A DNA stretch of 48,607 bases from Larix sibirica (lineage: Eukaryota; Streptophyta; Pinopsida; Pinales; Pinaceae). The position numbers and the translations under genes are program-made. A model generated the notes under the pieces. That model was not told the origin of the DNA. It saw nothing but the letters and a program-made list of their open reading frames with translations, and made no database searches. Shown piece after piece: positions 11,454 through 21,800 of the stretch; position 1 is the first letter of the stretch; every line of letters starts with the position of its first letter. The stretch lies in assembly GCA_004151065.3 (NCBI GenBank), contig NWUY0304356472.1:1-48607 (forward strand), in the 5' to 3' direction.

Positions 11454-11570
11454 GCATATCTGCGTTTTAAAGGTCCCTACGTCGTGTTCCTCCTAGACGA
11501 GAAGATCGCCATGGTCCTGGCTGGGCAATTCCCAAGCCCCTGCCAGAAGGCCAGTCCCGGTGGATTCACC
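11454..11570 (+). repeat. Dispersed repeat copy (partner 36,217-36,320)
   Basis: Both copies run GCATATCTGCGTTT, AAGGTCCCTAC, GATC(…)GCCATGGTCCTGG, then a 25-nt exact block (11,521-11,545 and 36,271-36,295), then AAGGCCAGTCCC(G/A)GTGGATTCA. The left copy carries extra bases between blocks. The pair is in direct orientation, 24.7 kb apart. The frame at 11,427-11,699 opens over it but is not conserved in the partner, which has indels that are not multiples of three. Confidence 0.85.
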
Positions 11571-11830
11571 TGCTGGTCCGAGTCTCTTCACCGGCGGTGC
11601 CTACGTGGTACGATATATAGCCATACAGACGTTAGCATGGATATTTTTCACAATAGATTGACTTGCCACGAACAACAAAGAGAGAATGGATCTCTTTAAC
11701 ATATGATGTCGGCATGGAGACGTTTACATTTGTCCAAAACCATATAAATCATAAATATATGATCTCGCCATAGAGATGTGTTCATACCGGACCTACTACC
11801 ACTACTACTAGGATGTTGGCATATAGAACT

Positions 11831-12990
11831 TTTGCACCTTGATCTGAACAACCAGTTTTAACACTGGAACTATAGGCCTTAACATAATAGGATCTCGTAT
11901 ATTTAAGAATCAGGACCTTTCAACGAGAGACCATACCGGATTGAGAACAGGTATAATGATGATGATCATGAAGAGATTCTTCTATGATATCTCTCATATG
12001 GTCCACGTTGAGGTTCCAACACAAACCGGAGAATAATCATCTCTATGTGGGACCAAGCTCACAATCACAATATGGTATGGTTACATCTATGAATAAGGTT
12101 TGGAAAGATGATATTATGGTAAGGTCCCCACAAACAACAATAACGAACATGGATGGAAGATGATTCTCTACATTTGTTCATAAGGAATAGGAGGAATCAT
12201 AGCTGATATCGGAGAGAATAAACGAGATGAAGTTGTCTAGATTTCTTCTCAAGATTATCCATTTTAGATAGATCCCAGATGATAAGATTATGGATTCATC
12301 AGATCGATCAAAAGGAGTTTTTTACTAATCAAATATGAATGAAATAAATACGAAATTAGAAGATTTTGGATGTATACCAACCAAATGGGGAACATGGAGG
12401 AGAAAATGTTTTATAGGTGCTAATCCTATGGATTCATTTTGGGGAGATTCATACAGTTAAAATAGATTAATAGTTCATATAGTTATGGAAACATGGAAAC
12501 TACGTGTTCTTCTTAATACATAATGGGTCTTCCATTTGTTGAAACGGGGTGGATTTTCTACACTTTGATGTCACCACGCCAGATTGATGGACTTAGGCCC
12601 CCTGAGATTTCAGACCAGATCGTACCTTAAAAGACCAGGACCTAAGGGCCTAGAGTGGCCCCTGTTAATGGGGCTTATCGGTCTCATGCGGGATGAAAGC
12701 CCAATGGACTTCCCTTAGACTCATGCTTTTGAATTCATATGGGCACTTACACCTTGAATTATGATGGTGCTAATAAGGATCTCCAAAAAGGACTCTCGAA
12801 GGAGCGTTGGTTTTATTATTACCACTAAGAATTATGAGGTCTGCGGACAAGAAATAGGTAAAGCTTCTCTACATACAATTAATGGACGAAGGGTCTATTT
12901 GAACGTGGGTCCCCCGTTACCCCCACGGCTTAACGGGTTTCACTCCTTAACATGGAAGACATATGGATTCTATGGTGGTTGTTCCCATTA
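11831..12990. other. AT-richer spacer of different texture
   Basis: Between about 11,940 and 12,560 the sequence is AT-rich and free of the repeat words found on both sides. From 12,590 to 12,740 it becomes richer in GGCCC and GGGGC words. The frame at 12,761-12,991 (76 codons) resembles no family known to me. The stretch could be an insertion of nuclear or other origin, but nothing identifies a source. Confidence 0.4.
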
Positions 12991-12999
12991 ATTAATTCC

Positions 13000-13318
13000 C
13001 TAATTAGCCAAGACTCTCTTAGTCCATGACTCTGACACGTAATCATTATTGTCAGGTGTTCCATCACCACTTGTAATAACTTATTCAGTTCCGTCTCTCT
13101 TTGGACTCCTTCAATTTGAATCCATCTCTGTTCCGTCACTTCATTCTCAATCGTCAACATTGAAATCGTCACTTAATTCTTCTGTTTGAATCCGCGTAAC
13201 TTTAAATCCTCACTTCCGTTTCGTCGTCACTTCATTTGTCGTCACCACTTTTCATTGTCACAATTCGAATCCTTACATCCATTTCGTCACTTCTTTACTA
13301 ATTCCCATTATTCCCAGG
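13000..13318 (+). repeat. Family I array (CGTCACTTCATT type)
   Basis: Degenerate pyrimidine-rich copies of TTCCGTC(T/A)CT, TTTGAATCC, CGTCACTTCATT and CCACTTTTCATTGTC follow each other at 25-45 nt spacing. Similar words (CCACTTC, CTTCCATTTC) recur at 48,470-48,560 and, more weakly, at 3,675-3,720. The frames at 12,930-13,172 and 13,186-13,371 follow the repeat and have no other support. Confidence 0.55.
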
Positions 13319-13319
13319 A

Positions 13320-13740
13320 TCATTACCAGCGGTTGAATCAGCAGCACCACTTGAACTGGCATCAGAATTAATTCCCAGGAGCAGTTGAACCAGAAAAAGC
13401 AGTATCACAACAAGAAGCACCAGTTGAACTAGCAAAGGTAGATAAGAGAAGGGGGTCCAGCAGTCCCACCATCAGCAGTATAAGCATTGGAACCAGCAGT
13501 ACCAGCAGTTGAACCAGATCATTCATTCATTCCCGCATAATTCCCAGCAAGCAGAGTAGCACCACCAGCAGTAATCCAATCAGCATAATGATTCCCAGCA
13601 GGATTTCAATCAGCAGTTAAAGGAGCAATCCCATCATCAGCGGTTTAACGAGCAGCAGTACCAGCAGTAAGTGTAGCAGCAATCCCATTATCAGCAGTTG
13701 AACGAGCAGCAGTACCAGGATCACAAGGAGCGGCTCATTA
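13320..13740 (-). repeat. Family A array, copy A1 (antisense)
   Basis: Read on the minus strand, this array translates in one frame into Gly/Ala/Thr/Asn/Asp-rich sequence with motifs AARSTADNGIAA, AGTAAR, SSTGASCCDTA and AGNDPGNNGN. Several stops and shifts break it. It holds the clearest tandem unit of the family: AATCCCAT at 13,627 and 13,681 marks a 54-bp (18-codon) repeat about 40 nt long with few mismatches. No start codon or other gene-like flank is seen. Confidence 0.75.
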
Positions 13741-13774
13741 CAAAGAAAGCGGCGGCTTTACGATAACCTCTATT

Positions 13775-13890
13775 AGTTCAATGAAAGACAGACGTTCTAT
13801 TCAATGAAATCCATTAAATTATGTTCAATCCATGAAAGAAAGATATTCAGTTCAATGAAATAGTTAAGTTCAGTTCATTACGTGCAGAAC
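13775..13890 (+). repeat. Degenerate GTTCAATGAAAGA tandem array
   Basis: Four to five copies of a TTCA(A)TGAAA-type unit lie at 15-35 nt spacing: TTCAATGAAAGACAGACG, TTCAATGAAATCC, TTCAATCCATGAAAGAAAGA and TTCAATGAAATAG. No coding capacity is evident. Confidence 0.65.
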
Positions 13891-14100
13891 AAACAATTTA
13901 TTTATGAGATTGATGGCCAACAGATAATGGAATGGGTGGGACTACGGACGGATCAAACAGAAAGAGCCGAGTAAGTGAGCGAGGTAGGTGCACGGATGGA
14001 TATTGATTGGATGATTACACAGATACTGGTCAGAAAGTGCTGCAGCCAGAGGGGGCGGAATAAGTGAAGTCATGTGAGGTCACCGATTCTGACCCGGGCA
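13891..14100. other. Spacer sharing GACTACGGACGG with 19.33 kb
   Basis: GGGACTACGGACGG near 13,937, followed by AGCCGAGT and GTGAGCGAGG-like words, resembles 19,327-19,385 (GGGACTACGGACGG, AGCCGAGTGG, TAGTGAGG). This is a diverged direct repeat with no gene. Confidence 0.5.
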
Positions 14101-14360
14101 TGACGTGTTACCACTGAACGGACCACTGACCGGATACACTGCCCTCGATCCTTCAACTCCTCATCCCCTGATCCTTTACTTTAAGCCTGGGTACTTTTGG
14201 GAACCTCAGACTTTTTCACCTCCGTCCTCATCCTTCACCTTGATCCCTCGATCCTCATACTTACTTGGGACCACCCTTAACCTAATATCTCCTTCCTTAA
14301 CCTCTCCCCTCCATTCATCCTCATACCTAATATCATCCTCCTTGAGAACCTCAGACCTAT
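14101..14360 (+). repeat. Pyrimidine-rich degenerate array
   Basis: Copies of CCTCATCCTTCACC, GATCCCTCGATCCTCATAC, GAACCTCAGAC (14,202 and 14,345) and CCTAATATC recur through 250 bp of C/T-rich sequence. The 85-codon frame at 14,105-14,362 is Pro/Ser/Leu-rich because of this composition. A purine-rich patch at 38,830-39,060 has words complementary to it (GGTTCCCAAGG, CTGAGGTTCC). Confidence 0.5.
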
Positions 14361-15295
14361 GAACGATAACCTTTTATGGTTCCACCCCCAACATGGAAGA
14401 TCTATGGGATCACAGGAGGAAAAGGAAACCCATATCATCATACATTTGGTTCCAATAGACCCTATTGGTAAGCAAGGAAAAGCAAGGAATTCGGTCGAAC
14501 CTCATCATCGTGCCCTATCGTTCTTCTTCGTTGTGGAACTGAAGCATTGGCAAGCTGCTCCAAAAATGGGCATTACAGTATGCAAAAATCACCTTGGGTC
14601 ATCCAATGACAACATGAAATTGAACCCATAAAAAATATGTTTTAACTACTATGGTAAATATGTATAAAATAAGGAGGTTTGGCATGTCCCAACAAAACAA
14701 ACTAACATGGATAACATGGATTCTATTCCAATATTCCAATAATAAATATAATTGGTCTTATTGGGCTGTGAGAAGGGTAGTTGATCGGTACGCTGGGAAT
14801 GAGGGGGATTATCTATCTATTGGCAGATGTATAAGGAGACAAGTTAACAACTGATGAGTCTCCTGGGGAGCCTCAGTTGAGAAAATAGAATCAAAGCCTC
14901 TCCTGTAATAAGGGTAAGCTTATAAGCTTATTATTATATATGTAATTATCCTAAAAGGGCTTTTCAATTGATTTAAACAGGTGCCATTGTAAGTAAGATT
15001 GTGCATCAGTTTTAAAAATTTTCCAAGAAGAGTCCTCCCCCATTGGTTCCCATCCAAGAATAAAAATGCACCCACCCGCCCACCTTACATTGACTGCCTC
15101 ACAACTTTTATTTCCTCTTGATTTCCTACCGGCATCGAGTGAATGACCTCCTGTCATTGAATATCCACCTGGGAATCAATAGGTAAACGACCGTAAAGGG
15201 TATAGTTCAATAAGTATAAAATCTATTTCGTTCTTTTGGTGAACCCAAAAGTAGCAATTTGATTAGCCAAGAATGGTGAATGAGACCTTATTTCT
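14361..15295. other. Spacer with no recognisable gene
   Basis: Frames at 14,359-14,631, 14,651-14,854 and 14,951-15,157 (minus) are open for 67-90 codons but have no domain, compositional signal or context that supports them. AAGCTTATAAGCTTA occurs near 14,914. ACATGGATTCTATTC at 14,709 recurs at 21,387. Confidence 0.5.
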
Positions 15296-15560
15296 AGAAC
15301 CGGTATCCAACTGAGTATCCGAGTATGCCAGCCCAGCTATGACTGTAGTTGAGTCATCGGCTCTTGGGGTCAAGTACCAGCATTGAATAACAGGATCTAT
15401 TCTTGGCATCGACTGTATTGACTCTTAGGATCGACTCTAGGAGTGCCTCTTGGGGCATTGAGTGATTGAAACCTGGATCGAGTATCTATCAATATTGAGT
15501 ATCGGTCTTGACTGATTGAGTAGCTGGATCAACTATCGGCTATGCTCGGCTATCCGAGAT
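15296..15560 (-). repeat. Family B-like array, reversed
   Basis: Words TATCCAACTGAGTATCC, GAGTATGCCAGCCC, GTACCAGCATTGAATA, GGATCGAGTATC and TTGAGTATCGG are the complements of family B words. They repeat loosely over 250 bp. The arrangement matches the short reversed array at 44,170-44,300. Confidence 0.55.
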
Positions 15561-16414
15561 AAACAGCTTAAAAAGGGCATGGTGCTCTGGTCCTCATAGG
15601 AATAAGGCTAACAAGGGACTCGTGGGTATAAATCGTGCTCTGTTCCTGTATTGAGACAAACTCCTCTCAGCATTGGTAGCAAACCTCATTCATAAGTTAA
15701 GTAACCTAATAAGAGCCATTGTCCAAGCCCAAGTGTTCTTCCGGTATGCACTTATATAAACTGATTAACCGTGAATCAGGTGAGCAGTATGAAGATTAAG
15801 TCGCTCTGCTGCATGCACTATTTAGCTTGTTGTTTATTATATATGCAATTATGCATTTCTGCATTTACTAAGTTTATCTTTCCGTGTAGCAGAGTGTGCC
15901 TTATCTGTGAGTACGCTCTGTGTCTTATTCCCCTCCTCCCCATGGGATTATTATCTCCCTTCGATTTTTCCCCCTTTGATTATATTTCCCCCATTGAGTA
16001 GCTCTATGTGCTCTTCTACGTTGTACTCACTGGATAAACCTCCTTACTCTAAGTGTAACCTGATCGTGTAATCTCCTCATTCTCGTTAGCTTTACGTGTA
16101 GCTAGGTAGGCTAGAGCAGCTTAAAAGTCCCTCCCTGGTGGCTTAGCGGAGTCAATCATCAGTAAATAAGCCCATCCGAGTCGATTAGAGTAGCGCAGCG
16201 TATTGAATCAGCGCGGATTCACGTATGGGAAGGGAATACCAGATAAACATATGAAAGGGTATAGTTTATATTGAAGAAAATCCACTTTCCTGTCCCGATG
16301 AGATTCCACATCATCTATCTGTGAACCCTTAAAAATGCAATCTTAGCTTTTTTTGTTGGGATAGCCAAGCATTTACAATAGGTCATTCCCAGTGGTTTAC
16401 ATAAATCCATTGCC
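15561..16414. other. Spacer with no recognisable gene
   Basis: The only notable frame is 15,771-16,001 (76 codons; one hydrophobic, Cys-rich stretch), with no family match. The phrase TCCACTTTCCTGTCCCGATGAG near 16,280 resembles 43,302-43,312. Confidence 0.5.
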
Positions 16415-16540
16415 AATTAAGTCTGCTGATAGTAAGTAAGTGAATGCCCAGGAGGTCCCATTGCTAGCCGGCCGGTCATCAAATAGCCACCAGTGTCTCA
16501 TCCACATTGTAACCAAGAGAGTCCTTGCCTTACAGAGAGC
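16415..16540 (+). repeat. Dispersed repeat, left copy (partner 33,184-33,300)
   Basis: Common blocks in the same order are AAGTCTGC, AGTAAGT, GGAGGTC/TAGGTC, GCTAGCCGG(CC)GTCATC, CCAGTGT and an exact 19-nt block at 16,503-16,521 (33,272-33,290), then CCTTGCC. The copies are direct and about 16.8 kb apart, with many small indels. Confidence 0.8.
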
Positions 16541-16740
16541 TGAGAGGGTGGGTTAACAAGTTCGGCGGTGTGCAAGGGAGGTGTGCTTAGGTTGAAGGCA
16601 AGGGGGTTGGCATGGTTAGCTGAGGTAAGGTTGCTTAGGTTGAAGGCAAGAGGGAGGTTTGCTTATCGGGTAAGTCAGGGCATCTAAGGTACTTGGCTTA
16701 GTTGAGGGCTTGCCGGGATTGGGCTTTATTCGGTTTTGAT
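16541..16740 (+). repeat. 48-bp tandem duplication and 25-bp inverted match
   Basis: TGCTTAGGTTGAAGGCAAG occurs at 16,584 and 16,632 (48-bp period), with a third, shorter TTTGCTTA near 16,658. Next to it, 16,685-16,709 is the exact complement of 42,374-42,398 (25 nt, core TACTTGGCTTAGTTGAGGG). The flanks there also carry CAAGCC and CTTGGTTAAC-like words of the opposite strand, so the homology is probably wider than the exact block. Confidence 0.75.
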
Positions 16741-19015
16741 CGCTAAGAACAACTTGAATTTATCCCATCCATAGTTCCTGTTATCTAATAAGTAAGCAAG
16801 ACCCTCGGCAAGGCAGCAAGTTGGCTCAATAAGCAGATAGGTTAACTGTGACTTTCATTTATGTTTCCTATGTTCGCCACGGAACGATATTTATGGATAT
16901 CCCTCAAGTTGCCACCAGATGAGGAGAGGAAGTTCAAGTTGTTACGATATGATATATTGAGTTTATAATCACACGATTGATACCAATATATATTTAGTTA
17001 TACATCACAACATATGCGCCACATAGACCCACACGGTACGGTATGTATGGTACGTAATTATAAACACTGTGAATCAAACCTACCAGCTGTGAGCGACACC
17101 ATCACATTCATCAAACCACCATACGCAATAAATTAGGTTACCCATGTTTCCACCGAACGAGACTCGACGTTTACCTTAAGCCCGAAGTTACCGAATAAAC
17201 CAGTTAGTTATCCTCGCACCCATCAGAGCAAGAATGCTGCCCTTCTGAACACTCTGGGGGTTAGGTAGAAGAAATTGGGTATAGAGAAAGCGCTATAAGT
17301 TATACTCCATATATTATAATAAAGTGAACACGAAGGTGAATAAAGGTATATGACGTGCCCCTAGGTGTGTAGTTGGTGGAAAGTAATAAACAAGGTCAAT
17401 CTAAGCGGCGGGTATGCGAGGTAGTAGGATTCACTGTGTCCTTCCTTGAGTTTCTACTGCTCGCTGTTGGTAGCTAACCGGGTGCAAAGTGAACTGGAAG
17501 TGTAACAGCTGTGATTTGTAGGGAGGGACCTACTGGCTAGTTATTATAACTGGAGGTGAACGTCGTTCGTGTCTTGTTCAGTGTGAACATGGGGAATAAA
17601 ATCTACTCGTTCCATGATTCGATGACCCGTAGGGCCTCTCCTTCGTACCTCGCTCGTCGAATCGGCTTCTAAATTTATCTCCGATAATCTGCTTCCTTAG
17701 CATGGTTTAACGCCTTTTATTGCTAGTTCGCGGACCCTGCCTTACTACGATCTATTAGTGTTGAGCAAGTATATAAGGGGTAGTTAACATTCAAGGTGGG
17801 GTTAGTATCAATAAGCTGTTGCACTAACGTTTATCCAGTAGGCTTAGCCTTAAGTGAATATAAAAGAGTGAACAGGTGAGTAATACCATATTTCGGTATA
17901 AGGGGTTCACCTAAAGATGAAAACTAAGGAGCGTATCCTTTGCTGTGTGGCGTTTCAAGTTATAAAAGAAGATATCATCATATGGGTTTATAATTTGCGT
18001 TTTTAAGTAGGGCTTTAGCTGATTTCCTGCATGTAAGGTGATTCCTTCCTCTAAAGCCAAGGGAGCAGCAGCATAAGAGGCTAGAGTAGGTGAGGAGCCC
18101 GGAAAGGCAGGCCAATTTCTCATTTGATAACTTAAAACGCCACACAGCTCTGTTTTTGTTACTCAATCTTTCATCTTTCAATTAGACCGGACACCTTCCA
18201 TCTTACTGGCCTGTTAACAAATTTAGTTACCCTTGCTTTGATGGAATGGAAATTAAGGAAGGAACGAATGTGAAATTTTTGTCTTAACTACAAGAAACAA
18301 GCTTTGCAATTAGCGCATTATACTTACTTTCTATATTTTATATAGGTCATTACGATGCGGGAAAGCGGCTCCACACCTTGTTGTCTCCGTACTTGACTTC
18401 GGGCGGGCTCGTTTTAGTGCGTGGGCATAACATTGCTATTTCATTATTGAATAGCTATAATTTAATGCCTCCCTAAGCCGTTCTCACTTACCTGCCGAAC
18501 CCTGCTGGTGCAACAAAGTCTGTTGGGGCGGTTCCAGTAAACCAAAAATTATTGAAACACACATTTTATAAGTATAATATTCGTTTTAAGGGATTCCAAG
18601 CAAGTATTATCCCATCTGAGTGAAATAACTTTCATTTGTAAGTCTACAACTTGATTCATTATGGCATTTATCTACAGAGGAGGTAATTTTCCCAAAAACA
18701 CGGGGGGAGCCCCATATGATCCCAACAGCAGCTAGTTTTTATTTGGTTAGGGGAAACGTTGGTCAGAAGGGAAAGTGGGTCGAAGCAGAAAAGAGAAAAT
18801 AAGGTTAGGCAGAGCAGTTAAAGCAGGCCTAGGCGGTTAAACAATAAATATATTTTATTTACATTTGCGCATGCTGGAAAAACCCTTTTGAGCTTTTTTT
18901 ATACCTGAACACACTTCACTTTGAAAGGAACGTTTCAGTTACTGAAGATTCGCTTACACATTTACACTTTTTGGCGGAACGACGCTTCTTACTAGCTGGC
19001 TGGGAACACGTTGAA
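16741..19015. other. Spacer with no recognisable gene
   Basis: This 2.3 kb holds no supported gene. Two overlapping minus-strand frames (17,911-18,181) are open for about 70 codons in different registers and resemble no family. GGTGAGTAATACCAT at 17,874 recalls a small-subunit rRNA phrase, but the flanks do not match. The segment 17,586-17,650 is a dispersed repeat (separate entry). Confidence 0.5.
17586..17650 (+). repeat. Dispersed repeat copy, CGATGACCCG type (partner 30,243-30,312)
   Basis: ACATGGG, TAA(…)ATCT, TTCCATGATTCGATGACCCG, then GGTACCTCG-like words occur here. At 30,243 the order is ACATGGG, TAA, ATCT, TTTCATGGATCGATGACCCG, then GCGAGGTACG. A third, shorter set with two GACCCGGAGGT words lies at 33,330-33,370, directly before family A copy A5. 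Confidence 0.6.
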
Positions 19016-19530
19016 AAAGAAGATGGCCTAGCTGAGCTTACTGGTGGTCGAAGGGGCTGATATACTCGGATGGGCCTACTTGGCTTGGATACTTGGCTTT
19101 GCCACTTTGCTTTGCTACCGGGATTGGTTGGGCTGCTAAGCTGGGTTACTCCGCTTGGATACTATATACCCCCTACTTACTCATAAACATTGGCTATACA
19201 GGGGACAGGAATGAAATAATTAGTGTGAGGTGGTGTAGCTGCTTATTTTTTTTTATCCGCACATATATAATAAATAATGCAGTCATGATGGCGAGGTGCC
19301 ACGGGTAATAAGATTCATTTTATAGGGGGGACTACGGACGGGCAACATAAGCCGAGTGGCGTACAATCACTTAACGCTAGTGAGGGATTTCTTTATTATA
19401 TTTATTTACAATGAAGTTTGGGGTGGGGCAGGAAGGACTACAGACAACCGCTTGGCTGGGCTGGTTGGGCCACCGCTCGGCTGATCGAATTAGCTAATCC
19501 ACTGCGCTGGGCTGGATAAAGTGATCAATG
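19016..19530 (+). repeat. Family B arrays
   Basis: Two clusters (about 19,060-19,175 and 19,440-19,515) carry GGGC(C)TACTTGG, CTTGGATACTTGG, TTGGTTGGGCTGC, TGGGCTGGTTGGGCC and CCGCTCGGCTGATCG. Between them lies the GACTACGGACGG copy at 19,330. The frame at 19,093-19,308 comes from the repeat words and is not supported as a gene. Confidence 0.6.
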
Positions 19531-19559
19531 ACAGGAGGTATATGTTTCTTTTATATTTT

Positions 19560-19690
19560 GGAACTGATGAAGGTGGTTACCAAGCTTTAGGGTACGATCT
19601 GCTTTAGAGGAGCGGTATGATCTGCTTTACGTTACACGACGATGCTGCAGCCAAAGTATCGATGCTTTAGGTACGATGAGGTTTCTACAA
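19560..19690 (+). repeat. Short tandem array, TACGATCTGCTTTA type
   Basis: GGTACGATCTGCTTTA at 19,591 and GGTATGATCTGCTTTA at 19,614 give a 23-bp period. Related words CGATGCTTTAGGTACGATGAGG follow near 19,658. No frame is associated. Confidence 0.65.
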
Positions 19691-21225
19691 TACATGTTTT
19701 TTTCTTTTTATAGTGATTGGCCTTGGCGATTGTGTTGGCAATAAGCAATCAGATCACGTACCAATATTAGGTGACATCTGCAGATAAGAAGGTCCAACTA
19801 ACCTACTCCAACAAATAAAGCCTAATATTATTATGGGGAGAAGCGTTGATCATTTTGAACTTGGATCCACTTGATTGCAGCTATCGTACCCAGCATTTCC
19901 CGGCGTACTCATAAAGGGATTCTTGGCTTTATTTGAAACGATCTCTTCTTGGATGTTTTGAAACCGCACGATCTTACTTATGATGCACTTTTATAAGTTT
20001 ATTAACCCATTGTTGCATAAGAACATATATAATGCACGCTTATAAAATGAAACATCTTAGTAAGGCACCCGCCAAGGAAGTATGCCCAGTAAATACAGTG
20101 AGTACACCAACTACACCCGCACCCTAGAATACTAGATAAGACCTAAGGAAGGAGGGAAGGGTAGGTTTCAACTTTTTTTATATTGGCTAAATATCTTTTT
20201 TAGGGGGGGACTACTCATTTTGGCACTTCAATATATTTTGTTTTTAATGAATTAGGCCATTTTGTAAAGGTTACCTACAGATTGGCGGGATGGATCCATT
20301 GCCTGGGCTTGGATACCCGTATACTCAGCTTGCTGACTCAACTAGGATAGATAATCAACTTGGCTTAACGCTTCGGAACATTGTAGGAATGATCATGCAT
20401 TACTTACGCTGATACGCTATGAGAGGAGCAGCTCACTGCTAATGAATGATGGTGCCACATTAGAAGTTTATAATGCACGGTGTTGGATAATAACGTCTAT
20501 AATGCAAACTGAAAAATTATTATATAGGAGTTACAACTGATGAACCATCTCACGTCCCAATCAGTCCCACGTACTCAACATTACCAGCTATCGTACCCTT
20601 CATTTACTTAATAGACTAACTACCAACAACACCTGCCCCCCAGGCCGCAGCACCCAAGGCCCAGGATGCTCAGTATCATTCCCCAGATTCTCCATTACCC
20701 CATTATTCCCGCTTTAGGATAAGGGGAGACTATTTTCACTCTCTATAGCGGCCAGGACACCTTGCCTTCGTACTCATGGTTACTTGCATAGACACACACA
20801 TATAGGACCAGAGTAGTATACAACCTCTTATTACACTTCACATTGACACTTTAACACAAGTCTCCCTTAATGAGAGGAGAGGCCCGGACCACACGATAGA
20901 TAGAGGTCTTAAAACAATACAAGCACCCATTGGATTCCACAACAATATGCAACATTTAGGTAAGTTAGGCCGATCTATCCAAACATATTACCCTTGACGT
21001 ATCGATCGAGTATCACATAGATATGCGATTCAATTTAGTAAGAACTACTAGTAGTTGTAGAGAGAGAGTAAGCTCAACTACTTGCTTCTTTAATAAACAA
21101 CTATTTATAATAGCCCCAACTATCCTAGTCCTATCCTAGCCTTTGAGTAGTAATATCCTCATGCAATAAGCCTTAAGAGTAACAGTCATATAGATCAAAT
21201 AATAAGTATCATGACTATGGACTAT
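19691..21225. other. Spacer with no recognisable gene
   Basis: ATATATAATGCACGCTTATAA (20,024) and TTATAATGCACGG (20,468) are partial echoes, and short family B words lie at 20,305-20,350. A 14-nt perfect palindrome AACTACTAGTAGTT lies at 21,043-21,056. There are no frames of note. Confidence 0.5.
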
Positions 21226-21385
21226 GCCAAATAACTATCAGCAAGCGCTGACTGGCTAGCAATGGACCTCCTGGGGGCACTCACTTACTTACTATTTGGC
21301 AGACTTACTTATTTTGGCAATAGTGAATTTATTAAACAACTGGGAATGACCTTCTGTCAATGTTGGCTATCCCAACTAACTAAAA
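21226..21385 (+). repeat. Family K array, second copy
   Basis: GACTATGGACTATGCC, GACTGGCTAGCAATGGACC, ACTTACTTACTATTTGGCAG and ACTTACTTATTTTGGCAATAG repeat the vocabulary of 6,476-6,725 (GACTGGCTAT, GCAATGGACC). Confidence 0.55.
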
Positions 21386-21548
21386 ACATGGATTCTATTC
21401 AAAGTGGTGTACTTAGGGAGGAGGATAATGGGTGCTAAGCTTGTCTCTCTTAAGATCATGTCCAGTAGCAAAGAGGTTGAAAGGCTGCTTCTCGATAAGG
21501 GGGACACACATCTCTTGAATTATTTGAAATGGATTTGAAACGCTGTTC
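21386..21548. other. Spacer
   Basis: No gene or clear repeat apart from ACATGGATTCTATTC at 21,387, which is shared with 14,709. Confidence 0.45.
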
Positions 21549-21800
21549 TATTACGCTATGCTAGGCTATTATATATGCTCTGCCCAATAAGTTTCTCTCT
21601 GTTTTGCAATGCTTGACTATTCTATACGCTCGGCTGTCCTCTCTATGCTTTGCTATGCAATGCTATATGCCTGTTCTGCTATGCTGTGCTCAATATTTGT
21701 TGCTCTGCTCATTCGCTGGCTAATTCGTAGCTATAATTTGGCTATGGCTTGTATGGTCGCTATGCTCATTGGGCTATGTCGAGTGTTTAACTACGTGGGA
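21549..21800 (+). repeat. TATGCT/GGCTAT degenerate microsatellite
   Basis: Imperfect runs such as ACGCTATGCTAGGCTA, TATGCTTTGCTATGCAATGC, TTCTGCTATGCTGTGCTC and GTCGCTATGCTCATTGGGC cover 250 bp. Three-base slips keep one frame open (21,609-21,818), but its Leu/Met/Cys/Tyr-rich product follows from the words. Confidence 0.6.

Larger units (their letters stand above)
9356..11830 (+). repeat. Family C block (GCCATAGAGACGT words)
   Basis: About 2.5 kb are built from recurring words: TATATGATGTCGGCATAGAGACGTT, GTTGAACTT, CATATCTACGTTT, ACTCGCATGGATACGT, CCAGAGCTGGGCTAAGAGA and AAAGAAGTCCTG. Spacing is irregular and every copy has diverged. Matching copies occur at 30.9-31.26, 36.17-36.9, 39.28-39.55 and 45.7 kb in the same orientation and at 42.9-44.16 kb inverted. 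Small frames inside (for example 10,134-10,415, 10,382-10,594 and 11,427-11,699) have no recognisable product and are treated as shadows of the repeat. Confidence 0.7.

Noticed and set aside
11940-12990. Retrotransposon or viral polymerase remnant
   Set aside because: No reverse transcriptase, integrase or RNA polymerase motif could be read in any frame, and no terminal repeats or primer-binding site were seen.
17868-17895. GAACAGGTGAGTAATACCAT, close to a conserved small-subunit rRNA phrase
   Set aside because: Flanking sequence has no rRNA similarity that I can recognise; likely chance.
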